A program made the position numbers and the translations under genes. From Strongylocentrotus purpuratus (lineage: Eukaryota > Echinodermata > Echinoidea > Camarodonta > Strongylocentrotidae), in NCBI RefSeq assembly GCF_000002235.5, contig NW_022145609.1, forward strand, positions 34,480,630 through 34,544,629: a DNA stretch of 64,000 nucleotides, given 5' to 3'. Shown here one piece after another: positions 35,315 through 46,931 of the stretch (positions are counted from its first letter, which is position 1; each line of letters opens with the position of its first letter). The notes beneath the pieces are model-generated. The model saw only the letters and a list, made by a program, of their open reading frames with translations, made no database searches and was not told the DNA's origin.

Positions 35315-36434
35315 TCCTGAATTTTATTTTTATGCCTCCGTTACGAAGTAGCCGGAGGCATTATGTTTTCGGGTTGTCCGTCCGTCCGTACGTACGTCTG
35401 TACGTCCCGTTCTCGTGATCGCGTTATCTGAAGAACCGATTGATGGATTGCTGCCAAAATTTGGTCATGTATGTATCTTGCAGAGACAATGAACTGATTA
35501 GATTTTGGGGTCACGAGGTCAAAGGTCAAAGGTCACAGGGCTCATTATGTATGCAAAAACAGCTCATGATCGCGTTATCTGAAGAACCGATTGATGGATT
35601 CCTGCCAAACTTAGGTCATGTATGTATCTTGCAGAGACAATGAACTGATTAGATTTTGGGGTCACGAGGTCAAAGGTCAAAGGTCACAGGGCTCATTATG
35701 TATGCTGAAACAGCTCGTGATCGCGTTATCTGAAGAACCGATTGATGGATTCCTGCCAAATTTAAGACATGTATGTATCTTGCAGAGCTGATGAACTGAT
35801 TAGATTTTGGGGTCACGAGGTCAAAGGTCAAAGGTCACAGGGCTCATTATGTATGCTGAAACAGCTCGTGATCGCGTTATCTCAAGAACCGATTGATCGA
35901 TTCCTGCCAAACTTAGGTCATGTATGTTACTTGCAGAGCCGATGAACTGATTAAATTTTGGGGTCATGAGGTCAAGGTCAAAGGTCATGCAGCTCATTAT
36001 GCATGCAAAAATAGCTTGTGATCGCATTATCATTAGAACACATTGATGGATTCCTCCCAAACTTAGATCATGTATGTATCTTGCAGAGCCAATGAACTGA
36101 GTAGATTCTTGGGTCATGAGGTCAAAGGTCATGGGCTCATTATGTATGCAAAAATAGCTTGTGAACGCATTCTCATTAGAACTGACAGATGGATTACTAT
36201 TTAACTCGGGACATCTTGCAGAGCCAATGAACTGAGTAGATGTTAGGGTCTTGTGGTCAAAGATCAAAGGGTCATATATGTATATGAGAAATTGCTTGTA
36301 ATCACGATATTCTGAGAACCTGTTAATGGATTACAATTGAGCTTGAATTTGAAAAATTTCTTCTGTTTTGGTTTGTAAAATTGCTCTATGACGGAGGCAT
36401 CATTTCGACTGCGCGCAGTCAAAGTTCCATCTAG
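35315..36434 (+). mobile_element. Complete Helitron-type element with ~151-bp units
   Basis: Starts TCCTGAATTTTATTTTTATG after an A. It has an inverted GCCTCCG...CGGAGGC stem and six to seven ~151-bp internal units (GATCGCGTTATCTGAAGAAC, CTTGCAGAG, GATTAGATTTTGGGGTCA, CAAAGGTCACAGGGCTCA). It ends with a perfect 7-bp stem palindrome GACTGCGCGCAGTC (36407-36420), ten bases, then CTAG followed by T. A 5' TC, a 3' hairpin plus CTAG, A|T insertion and no target duplication are the Helitron hallmarks. No Rep/helicase, so it is non-autonomous. Confidence 0.85.
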
Positions 36435-36436
36435 TT

Positions 36437-36615
36437 CTATCATTCATCTTCTCTTCTACATGTATCTGTCCATTTTCTTCTATTCTTAAATCATTTTCTC
36501 TTTCTGTCTTTCCTTATGTTATTCTTTGTTTCTTCCTTCTATCATCTTCTCTTATGTAAGTTATGTTGTTCTTTGTTTTTATCATTCTATCACTTTCTCT
36601 TTCTGTCTTTCTTTA
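36437..36615 (+). repeat. Minisatellite array, left part
   Basis: The ~90-bp unit family, interrupted at 36615/36616 by Helitron-like unit 3. Confidence 0.9.
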
Positions 36616-38463
36616 TTGCAATGACGAACCTTCGTCATTGCCTTGTTTTCGTTCACATTCTGCCCCATTAATATTTTCCTCCTTATATTCCTCGTCAGAA
36701 AATCGCATTCGTTTTGCACATGATGCTTGTTATTCCTAGTTAGGTGCTTTCCTCATGTCCTTTTCCTTTCAAATTTCGTAGGCATCATCTCTAGCATCTC
36801 ATCAAGGTCACCTACTTTTTCGATTTTCGAAATCACTCATGCATGACCGTCCAGGCGCCATTTTGTCCGTTTCTGGTCCATTTTAAGGCCTTTCTTTCTT
36901 CCTTCCTATCTCCACTATCACAGATCCTACAAACTTCTAACAAATTCCTCTAGATAGTCTGAGAGATGTTCTTTCATCTGCGACACATGACTTGACCTTC
37001 AAAATGCCATCTTCATACTCGAAATTCAAATCTAAAACCGACTCCGTCAAAAATCTCTCAAGTTCTTGAAAAATGGACCCCTAAATAATCTAAAACTGCC
37101 ATAACTTTCTCATATAAATTCCGTTTTGTATTTAAATCTTACAGTATCTTTATCTCATAATTGCACATAGCCATGCCAAATTTCACGCTCCAATGGCTTT
37201 GCATAACATAAATAGCGCCCTCTAAAGTTCTGGGAATTGGCTTTCTCTCTGTGGCCGTATCTCCATAATGGCTTGGCAAACCCGTACCCTTTTTTGGATT
37301 TACATACTTGAAGATATGCCCTTTCCAGCCATATACAAAATTATATACCCTATCACTGACCAAATTTGAGAAAATTGCCCTCCAAATTCGCCATTTTCAA
37401 GAAAATTGAGAAATAACTTCAACTTGCTCTAAAATGGCGATCGTTATACCTACATCAATGAAACTTGGCAGACACATGTATCCATATACGTGACAACTGT
37501 TTACCAAGTTTGGTAAAATTCAAATATGTCAGCGCAAAGTTATCGCCAAAAATGATGTATTTACTATGGATTACGTAATAGCGCGTTCAATGCGCGCAAT
37601 ACATTGCGCGCAGTTAACAATGGTGTCAAACTGACCGCAATGAAGAGCCCTTTCGGATGATACCAAGTATTATATATGTTCACACAGAAAATTGTGAGTA
37701 AATCGCATTTGAACAAAGATCACTACACGAATTCCGCCGAGTTTCCGCCCGAACCTAACACGTTTCGGCTATGACGTCATTTTTTCAGACTGCTTTTCGC
37801 CCCTTAAACGTCATTTTTTTTCCTTGAAAATTTGCAGTGACATGCCGAGTTCCAATACGCAGGGCACCTCTTGGCCGGATTTTTGAAATTGGTCAAGGGG
37901 GCCATTTAAGACGCCATTTTGTCCTATACATCTATTTTACATCACGTGTTTCGATAGGATTATCATAGAAAAAAAGAGAGTGGTTTACAATAACAACCAT
38001 GAAATTCTCTTTCTAATGATACCAAATACGGCCCATAAAGAGACGTAAAGAGAGAGAGAAAAAACAATTTAACTCCGGCCATAATACAGATCCTGCACGT
38101 TTTCCGCCCATTCATTACACGCATTGTCTATGGGGCATATCGGGTTCACGCTTTTGGCCCCCAGAACGAACTTGATTGCAATGTCAAACATGCACCAAAT
38201 CCCATTGGTTTGTGCATGCAGTGCTTGCGAGCCCTTTCTAGGTTCTTTCCCCTATCCCAATTTCTTTCAAACTTCGTAGGCATAGTACCATCCCATCAAG
38301 GTCACTGTTGATGCCTTTCTTTCGCCCTACCTATCTCCAATATCACAGAAGCTACAGACTTCGTGCAAATTGCTCTGGATAGTCCGAGAGAAGCTCTTTC
38401 GTTTGACACGTAGAAACACGGCGTCATTGCACGCACATCGTTCTGACACGATTGCATTTCTAG
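36616..38463 (+). mobile_element. Helitron-like ~1.85-kb element, unit 3
   Basis: Inverted relative to units 1 and 2. It begins TTGCAATGACGAACC after an A and ends with a hairpin, ATTGCATTTCTAG, then T. The array on both sides reads continuously when the element is removed (...CTTTA|TGTTATTC), so insertion was between A and T without target duplication, as for Helitrons. 1848 bp, no coding frame. Confidence 0.8.
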
Positions 38464-39870
38464 TGTTATTCTTTGTTTTTCTAACATTCATCTTCTCTTC
38501 TATCTTTCCATTTTCTTCTATATTGTATCACTTTCTCTTTCTGTTATTCTTTGTTTCTTCCTTCTTTTATCTTCTCTAATGTTATTCTTTGTTTTTATCA
38601 TTATATCACTTTCTATTTCTGTCTTTCCTTATGTTATTCTTTGTTTCGTCCTTCGATCACATTCTCTTATTTTATTCTCTGTTATTATCATTCTGTCACT
38701 TTCTCTTTCTGTCTTTTCTTATATTTTTCTTTGTTTCTTCCTTCTATCATCTTTTCTTATGTTATTCTTTGTTTCTTCCTTCTATAACCTTCTCTTTCTG
38801 TCTTTTCTTATGTTATTCGTTGTTTCTTCCTTCTTTCACCTTCTCTTATGTCATTCTTTGTTTGTTTATCATTCTATTACTTTCTCTTTCTGTCTTTCCT
38901 TATGTTATTCTTTGTTTCTTCATTCTATAACCTTTTCTTTCTGTCTTTTCTCATGTTATTCTTTGTTTCTTCCTTCTTTCATCTTCTCTTATTTTATTTA
39001 TTTTTTTTAAATTCTATCTCTTTCTATTTCTGTCTTTCCTTATGTTATTCTTTGTTTCTTCCTTCCATCACCTTTTCTTATTCTTTGTTTTTATCGTTCT
39101 TTACTTTTCTTCCTAACATTCCTTATGTTATTCTTAGTTTTTCTATCATTTATCTTCTCTTCTACATGTATCTGTCCATGTTCTTCTATTCTTTAATCAT
39201 TTTCTCTTTCTGTCTTTCCTTATGTTATTCTTTGTTTCTTCCTTCTATCATCTTCTCTTATGTTGTTCTTTGTTTTTATCATTCTATCACTTTCTCTTTC
39301 TGTCTTTCCTTATGTTATTCTTTGTTTTTCTAACATTCATCTTCTCTTCTTTCTTTCCATTTTCTTCTATATTGTATCACTTTCTCTTTCTGTCTTTCCT
39401 TATGTTATCCTTTGTTTCTTCCTTCTATAACTTTTTTTTTTCTGTCTTTCCTTATATTATTCTTTGTTTCTTTCTTCAGTCATCTTCTCTTATGTTATTC
39501 TTTGTTTTTTTGCTTCTTTCACTTTCTCTTATATTATTCTTTGTTTTTTATCATTCTATCACTTTCTTTTTCTGTCTTTCCTTATGTTATTCTTTGTTTT
39601 TTGCTTCTTTCACTTTCTCTTATATTATTCTCCGTTATTATCATTCTATCACTTTCTTTTTCTGTCTTTCCTTATGTTATTCTTTGTTTCTTCCTTCTAT
39701 CATCTTCTCTTATGTTGTTCTTTGTTTTTATCATTCTATCACTTTCTCTTTCTGTCTTTCCTTATGTTATTCTTTGTTTCTTACTTCTATAACCTTCTCT
39801 TTCTGTCTTTTTCTTATGTTATTCTTTGTATCTTCCTTCTTTCACCTTCTCTTATGTCATTCTTTGTTTG
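38464..39870 (+). repeat. Minisatellite array, right part, ~90-bp unit
   Basis: About fifteen diverged units of the pyrimidine-rich family. The long overlapping F/L/S/Y-rich frames (up to 223 codons) come from absence of stops in this composition and are not genes. Confidence 0.95.
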
Positions 39871-40049
39871 TAAGTAGAGCTGAATTTGTATGATCATACT
39901 GGCTATATTTCACACATTTAGGAGTCTAAAATTACCTTCATAGCAATTTTAAGTCCTAAAAGGACACTAGAAATGCTTAAATAAGTATAAGAGCAATAAG
40001 CATGCACTTAGTTAACATATTTTTACATGTGTTTAAATTCTCAAGTATT

Positions 40050-40985
40050 CAGTCATTTCGATAAAGACATAATGTTTTTAGATCTCTGTATCGGCAAGGA
40101 GTTCCGTATTAGCAACAAATTCTTGCCAATAATTATTGTTTTCTGATCTCTGTGCAGGCAATGAAGTCCGGCCAATAATTATTGTTTTTAGATCTCCGTG
40201 CAAGCAACGAAGTCTTGCCAATAATAATTGATTTCAGATATCCGTACGGGCAACAAAGTCTTGTCAATATATATTGTTTTTTAGATCTCCATACAGGCAA
40301 CAAAATCTTGCCAATAATTATTGTTTATTGATCTTCGTTAGGGCTTCTCTGTATGGGCAACGAAGTATTGCCAATGATTATTGTTTTCTGATCTCAGTAT
40401 CGGAAATGAAGTTCCGCCAATAATTATTGTTTTTAGATCTCCGTGCAAGCAACAAATTTTTGCCAATAATAATTGGTTTTAGATCTCCGTACGGGCAACA
40501 AAGTCTTGCCAACAATTATTGTTTTCTGATCTCCGTACTGGCAACGAAGCCTCAATAATTATTATTTTTAGACCTCCGTACGGGCAACAAAGTCTTGCAG
40601 ATAATTTTTGTTGTTAGATCTCCGTACGGGCAATGAAGTCCAAATAATTATCGTTTTTAGATCTCCGTACCGGCAACGCAGTCTTGCCAATAATTTTTTT
40701 TGTTAGATCTCTGTAAGGGCAACAAAATCTAACTACTAATAATTGATTTTAGATCTCGTACGGGCAACAAAGTCTTGCCAATAATTACTGTTTTTTACAA
40801 CTCCGTACGGGCAATGAAGTCCAGATAATTATCGTTTTCTGATCTCCTTACGGACAACAAAGTCTTGTCAATATATATTGTTTTCTGATCTCCGTATCTG
40901 AAATGAAGTCCCGCCAATAATTATTGTTTTTAGATCTCTGTACGGGCAATGAAGTCTTGCCAATAATTATTGTTTTGCTTATCTT
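40050..40985. repeat. Second ~46-bp satellite block, about 20 copies
   Basis: Units of the type AGATCTCCGTACGGGCAACA, AAGTCTTGCCAATAATTATT, GTTTT, diverged from the 28735-31125 array. The lead-in CAGTCATTTCGAT is shared with about 28688. The block runs to within ten bases of the splice acceptor of the first CARF-like exon. Confidence 0.9.
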
Positions 40986-40995
40986 TCTTTCAAAG

Positions 40996-41180
40996 GTCTT
41001 GCCTTGAAGTCTCACTGTGTAAGATTCAATTTCACAACGAAGTCCGGCTCATCCATTGTTCCAAATGATGGTGTTCTGTTCATCATTCTTGGTACATATG
41101 TACTAAATTATATGTACGGAAGAAACAAACATCAATCTGCACAGGGGAAGATGAAAGCCCAAAGGCAGGAAGAACAGCAG
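40996..41180 (+). CDS. CARF-like/MULE gene, CARF domain exon a
   Basis: Open segment between a TTTCTTTCAAAG acceptor and a GTAAGT donor. It starts with two bases of a split codon and ends at a codon boundary. It encodes SHCVRFNFTTKSG, then VPNDGVLFIILGTYV, then a basic QGKMKAQRQEEQQ end. This VPxDGxPF(I/V)I(L/V)G pattern opens the conserved part of CARF (calcium-responsive transcription factor, ALS2CR8)-like proteins. Upstream exons are not recognised. The ~46-bp satellite ends directly before the acceptor. The 92-codon frame starting here overruns into the intron. Confidence 0.7.
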
Positions 41181-41475
41181 GTAAGTTATCATAATGATAA
41201 CATTTTTGATAGGTCTATGATAATATTGAATCAAATGTTTAATTACAGGTTCATCCAAGATTGTACTAGACCCTACTACTAGCTTTGAATTTTTGTAATT
41301 TTTTATTTCAGTATAGCTCTAGATCTTTATTAAATGCTTTGCTATGCTTTGCATATATTTTTTAAAACTTCACATTGCTTGTGTAGTTGATTATTACTTT
41401 TTCATAAAATCAACTATCAATGTTAATCAACATAATGTCCACTTTTTAAAGGAGTCAAGTAACTTCAGTTATGTA

Positions 41476-41845
41476 CCTCACTTAAGAAATCCAGCCATCT
41501 GATTGGTCCAAAGTGCAGTCGCGGTTTTAGCCATTCCCGTTCACTTGTTAAAATCTGGTTTGAGCGAGCGCGGATACCATACATTGTGTGTGTATGACCA
41601 CATCACACCCCAAAAAATGTATGGTATCTGCGCTCGCTCAAAGAATTTTTTTACACATAAACCAATGGGGATCTCAGCAAAATGTATTTATGCGCCATTT
41701 AGATGTGGGCATCTTTAAAAAAAATCTATTGACCGGTATGCGGGCATTTTTTTAAAGACTATTGACCGGTAGGCGCCTAGGCGGGCATGGCTAAAATCAC
41801 AACTCCAATTTCGACCAATCAGATGGCTAAATTTCTAAAGAGAGG
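41476..41845. mobile_element. 370-bp MITE, TA flanks
   Basis: Inverted ends CCTCACTTAAGAAAT and its relative, each followed inward by AGCCATCTGATTGG. TA lies on both outer sides (Tc1/mariner-like duplication). An internal palindrome GAGCGAGCGCGGATACCATAC pairs with the segment ending 41641. Confidence 0.7.
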
Positions 41846-42287
41846 TATATATAATTCAATTTATATGTGATTATAAAGAATTGCTCCCTTTTATTTGACA
41901 TCATCGGCTAACTCATCTGCATGACGCCCATATGTTTTGCATATTAATTACTGTTTCATGAAATGATGCAAAACTTTAAAAGGCCATCTTATTTTAAATC
42001 TTATCATACATTCTTTGTTATGATAGTTTAATTTATTTAAATCAACTTGATTTTATTGTAAGGACCCACACAAGACAAAGGTAGTCTCACATGTTTGATG
42101 ACTTGAGCTGCACTGTTGGATTTTAATACAACCACAAAATGGCTGCCAAGATGGCTGACATTCAGTCGATCAAACAATAATAACCAATCACAAGATTGGA
42201 CAATAAGTAACTAACCAATAGAAAAGCTTGTAAAGGTAGAGTGCCATGTGCCTATAGTGTGCTGGGTTGAATAGGCAATAGATAGGA

Positions 42288-42324
<37 letters not shown>

Positions 42325-42461
42325 TGCTATGGCAGGTAATGTGAATGAGGATGAATGAATAGGGACAGAACAATAGAAGCCAAGAGCTAGCAGACATGAG
42401 AGAATGAATGTAGGTCAGAGGTGCGCTGAAGCATAACTGAGTGGAAAGCTAAATGCACAGT

Positions 42462-42676
42462 CACTATGAACATGACTGACAAAGAGATCGGACAAAATAT
42501 ACAGTTCCTCAGGTAGACAAAGGAACATCCCTTCACTGCTATTATGTAAAAATGTGTAGAACAGGTGTCACATGCATATTCACCTTTTGTACATAATAGC
42601 AGTGAAGGGATGTTCCTTTATCTACCTGAGGAACTGTATATTTTGTCCGCTTTCTTTGTCCGTGATATTCATAGTG
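42462..42676. mobile_element. CACTA-type palindromic MITE, copy 2
   Basis: Same family as 18657-18869. CACTATGAACATGACTGAC at left, the inverted end at right, near full-length self-complementarity, and a 3-bp duplication AGT (42459-42461, 42677-42679). Confidence 0.9.
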
Positions 42677-43108
42677 AGTGTAAAATAAACAAGTAACCAC
42701 TTGGATCAGTAAAATTAAAACCTTACATAATATTCAATCTTCACAGAAAAATGTCCTCATTTTAAATACTTCGTATTAACATGCATTTGATTCCTAAGAA
42801 AATGAGTCACATAAAATTTGCCTGAAATACCTAATCGAATCAAATCATGTAGTTTTCCTTCTGACATATTCCCTTTTTTTTTCCCTTTTTTTTTTCCCCG
42901 TCATAAATGACAAAATATCAAATATTTCATACCCAATTTGGCAATTTAAAAAAAAAATTACCAAAAATACATTTACATGTCAATGTCTTCATCTGAAAAA
43001 AAAATATCACTGTTTCGTGAATTTTTGTTTAAGATCCTTTTGAAATAAGTTAGCCAATTGAATAATGAAATACAATGTACACAGAGAATATGCATGCATT
43101 CCGACATA

Positions 43109-43691
43109 CCGTAAATCTCTGTGTATAACGCGCACCTGTGTATAAGGCGCACCCCTATTTTTTTGGGGGGGGGGGGGGAAAAAAAAGTTTTTTGTTTTGT
43201 TGTTGTTTTGTTGCCGAAAACCCACGCGGGGAAGGACCTTCATTTTACATCGAAGTGCAGTTGAAGTTGTGAACTTGTCACAAATAATAGTAACAATGTC
43301 GTTGTAGAAGAATGTGTAAGATCATTAATGAAAATTAAAAACAGGTCCAGACTCTAAGGCTTCATGATACCAAGTGTCCCACACCAGCCTCATCACATCA
43401 CCTAGCAAAAGCACTGTGTTCTATGCCAAACATCAATAGTCATGCATGATATGAATAGCATCCTCTAAATTTCTGACAATGGAGTACCTTGTGGTACACC
43501 ATTTGTTATAAAAAAAAATTGAGGAATTATTATTATAAACTACATATTGAGATCTATTAGAAAGATTACTTTCAAACCAAGATGTCAGACAAATTTGAGT
43601 GTTGTTGTAGTTTCCTGTGTATAAGACGCACCCCCGACTTTCAAATTTTTTCGGCGGCAAAAAAGTGCGCCTTATACACAGAGATTTACAG
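43109..43691. mobile_element. Tc1/pogo-like MITE (GTATAAGGCGCACC type)
   Basis: The ends CCGTAAATCTCTGTGTATAA and its complement (one mismatch) are flanked by TA. The subterminal repeat GTGTATAAGGCGCACC recurs in both ends, as in widespread animal MITEs of this type. 583 bp, non-coding. Confidence 0.75.
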
Positions 43692-43976
43692 TAACTCTTT
43701 AAAAACTTTCTCAGATTTATGGAGACATTATACAAATACAATGTCTATGGTTGATACAATCTCGACTACAAATGATTAATGCGTCACCATTGTTGACGCA
43801 TTCGATGACTGCAGTGATGTAGATGTTCGGCATGACCAGCAACTAGATCAAGACATCAGTACAGTCATTGAATGCGTCAGGTGGATATGGACTTGGCCAT
43901 TGAAATTTAAGTTTCCCATTTAAGTACATGAAGCTTCAACCAAATTGTACTTTTTTCCAAGTGGAAAAACAATATT

Positions 43977-45008
43977 CAGGGGGCCGTTTCTCGAAACCAA
44001 CTCCATGACAGTCATATCTTTGTCGGCGACCTACGGAGATGTCATGAAGCGGATAAACTGTTTCACAAAGCCATGACAGACATGATATCGATATATCGCG
44101 ATACTAGCAGCTCAAGAACATAGTCTTTGTCACGATCCATTTTATTTATCAAGAATAACCCAAAACAAGTTTTGAGGCTAAAATTGTTCAAAAAGAAATA
44201 TATACATATAAATTCTCCTAAAATAAATAATAAATAGTGTCATTATCAAATGTAGATCACCAAACGATTTGCATATTTCTGTAAAGATTCTTAAATTGAA
44301 GAAAAACCGGTGAGTGTTTTTTTTTTGACAGTCGAATGAAAAGTTAGTTGAAGGATACCGTAATGTGATAGTTTATCAATACGTACTTTTTGTTTATTGT
44401 GACGAGGAATTTTAGGCAAAATGTCTTTTCTCAGCCAGTTTTTATTCTAGAGTCTCATAAATACTTGTTATATAATTGATTTGACATTGAAAATATAATT
44501 TGGAAGAAGTAATTAGAGAGGGAATAATAATGCACATAGGCTCCAAGGTATGACGGTATCCTTAGAAAAGACTATGGATCGACTACGGAAAACGGTGTGT
44601 AACATTCTTATCTATCTTATTTATATGTTATAGTTTAATGATTTGTGATTTAATGTTTATATTTAGCTTTTTAAAGTTTCTGTATAATTTGTATTCTCAC
44701 TTTTGTACATTTGCATTTCTTATCCCAGAGAATTACGTACCGAACTCGTCTATATTTTTCTCAAAATGATAGTGAAACTAATCGTACATTTCGCGGCCCA
44801 TGGAATGGCAACAAACTGACTTGTGATGGCGCTTTACAGCAATTAAAAAGATATGACGGGTTCGGAGCAGTGACAACTCGCTTGTCGCGGAAGTTGTCGC
44901 TCATCTTGGCAAAGACGGCTTCGTGAAACACTTAGCTGACAAGTTGCGTGACAGTGGCGAGATGTCGTTGATCTTGTAGTTATGACGGTTTCGAGAAACG
45001 GCCCCCAG
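43977..45008. mobile_element. 1.0-kb TIR element (GGGGGCCGTTTCTCGAAACC ends)
   Basis: A perfect 20-bp inverted repeat at each end. Related short words (GTTTCACAAAGCC) occur inside and at 48792. No target duplication is clear and no transposase is seen. Confidence 0.7.
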
Positions 45009-45154
45009 ATTATTTGACATGAAAATGCAATGTTGTATGTAAACGATTCCTCCACTTCATAGTGTGACAATTTGGGTTGCTGAATGCATATTCCATGACG
45101 TTTGACAAATGCATTTTCTTACAAATGAGAATTGTTTATAATCTATCTCTCTAG

Positions 45155-45265
45155 AGTGATCATCCAGGAACCACCAAACGAAGACGTAAGATCCAAGGTT
45201 CAAGAAAAAAAGGATACCCTGCTCAGATCATCATGAAGGAAGTCCTTAGATTTCCTCAATTTCAG
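45155..45265 (+). CDS. CARF-like/MULE gene, CARF domain exon b
   Basis: 111 bp, 37 codons, phase 0 at both ends, with a CTCTCTAG acceptor and a GTAATT donor. It encodes a basic TKRRRKIQGSRKKG stretch followed by YPAQIIMKEVLRFPQF, the second conserved block of the CARF-type domain. It follows exon a in frame. The 4-kb intron before it holds MITEs at 41476-41845, 42462-42676, 43109-43691 and 43977-45008. Confidence 0.75.
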
Positions 45266-45850
45266 GTAATTTACATTTCTTATTTGTGTACTTCCTGTTC
45301 CCTCTTTCAGTTCTGTAGAAGTCTTTCAGGTCTTTCAGAAATGCCAAATGCCAAGTCGAAATTGCTTGAAGGGTGGTCGTTTTAATTTACAATGCATTAT
45401 TATAAAAATAATATGCAGTTGTGATTGCATTTATTAAAGCATATGCTTCACTTTAGAAGTGTCTGAAGAATTTGTCTCATGCTCGAGCAAGAGCTGTGCA
45501 TTATTTGTTTAAAAGAATATTGTAGTGTAATAAATTTCATGAAATCTAAATATGCAGTTTAAATCTACATTGCACACTAGTCTTGGATCTAGCCGAGGCC
45601 TAGTCTGGGTCCATGGACTGCCACTGTGCTATTTTTGATCTACATGATACAATTCACAGTGAATTACTATCTATTTTTTTAGTCCAGTCATGGAGAAAAG
45701 TGCCGTCAAACAAACGGAAGGACAGACACACAACATCTTAACATTACTTTATGATGAAAACTGAACCTTGACTTTTACATGGAAGTTTTAAAAAAAATAT
45801 TAAAATCTGGGTAATGATTTTGAACGTCGGATGGTTACATTTCTTTCCAG

Positions 45851-46009
45851 TTGAATAAAGAAGAAGCTAGTAGCCCGTATGCCCGAGGTGTGAAGAGTCG
45901 TGAGGTACGAGAGGCGATAAGAAGTAGCACACAGTTAGTGACTGAACATCGAATCTACATCTCTGTGCCTAAAGATGAAGATCACAAGAATAAACATCCT
46001 ATTGGAATG
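45851..46009 (+). CDS. CARF-like/MULE gene, CARF domain exon c
   Basis: 159 bp, 53 codons, phase 0 to phase 0, with a TTTCTTTCCAG acceptor and a GTAAAA donor. It encodes REVREAIRSS, then EHRIYISVPKDEDHKNKHPIG. The RIY(V/I)xLPxxxDHxxHxxG block is typical of CARF-like proteins. A conserved region continues in exon d. Confidence 0.8.
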
Positions 46010-46704
46010 GTAAAACCCTCACTTTTTTGTTAATGCAGTTAAAGACTGATTAGAATAAATGGAGTAAAATCAAACAAAAATAAGACTGAAAACTTCATCA
46101 AAATAGGATGTAAAATAATAAAGTTACAACATTTTAAAGTTTTGTGCAGTTTCACAAAACAACAATATACATTAACATAGACTGTATGCAAATAAGTGAT
46201 CCTTTGATGTCACACACTCACTTTTCCCTATGTATTTTATTTCATGAAATTTTAAATATTTCAATTTCTCTAGGTCACTGGAGTGATAATGAAGAAGCTC
46301 TTGAATATATGTGATACATTGTATCACAATCGGTTAACACTAATGATGATTTAATCCCGTCCATGAGGAGTCAAACCAGGTTTCACATTATTGTGGCACC
46401 TTAGAATTAAAGCATGACATAACAATGTACAGTCTGTCAACATAAGTCGACCTTGAAGTTTGGGTCCTTACAAAACTCAGATCCTTTTGAACACTTTCAG
46501 GTCTGTTAATTCCAAATGAGAAAAAGGTCTTATCCCAACTGCAGTGTGTAGAAGATTCTTTTTTAGATATAGTGAATTTGCAGTTTTATATTATTTGTTG
46601 TCTAATTTTCTAATTATATTTCCATTATTTTTTTGTAATTTTAATTATTTTCTAATTTTCTTTAACTTAATTTCTGTTCTTTTCTTTTTTCTTCTTTCTT
46701 TTAG

Positions 46705-46931
46705 CTCACCAGGTTTCTTAATCCTCTAAATAAGGATCTCATAACTAAAGTTCAAGAACTGGTTGGCCATGGTGTGACCAATGTGAAGGAGATGAAGCGG
46801 CACCTGAAAGTCTTTGTTGACACCATTCTCTTCCCAAACCCAAAGTCTAGATCAACTTCAAATGATATGGCTTACTATCCAAGTGACCTATGTGTTCGTA
46901 ACCACATCTATGCTGCCCGCATGAAACTAAG
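46705..46931 (+). CDS. CARF-like/MULE gene, CARF domain exon d
   Basis: 227 bp, entering in phase 0 after a CTTTCTTTTAG acceptor and leaving two bases (AG) before GTAACT. It encodes FLNPLNKDLITKVQELVGHG, VTNVKEMKRHLKVFV and YPSDLCVRNHIYAARMKLR. This matches the conserved end of the ALS2CR8/CARF domain (QPxxxxxxxKIxELVxxGVxxVxEMxRHLxxFV...RNHxxxAxxxxR). In vertebrates CARF is a nuclear Ca2+-responsive factor; in many invertebrates this domain is followed by a MULE transposase domain. The two-base leftover fits the one-base start of the exon at 61503 (AG|G, Arg), skipping the kinesin exons in between. Confidence 0.85.

Noticed and set aside
38551-39893. Long overlapping frames rich in F, L, S and Y (up to 223 codons), and their mirror at 4432-5211
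   Set aside because: They read through a ~90-bp pyrimidine-rich minisatellite in several frames at once. The membrane-protein look is due to T/C composition.
46275-46360. Possible extra CARF exon starting GTCACTGGAGTG after a TCTCTAG acceptor
   Set aside because: The frame runs into a stop without a usable donor, and exon 46705-46931 already joins 45851-46009 in frame with the expected domain order.
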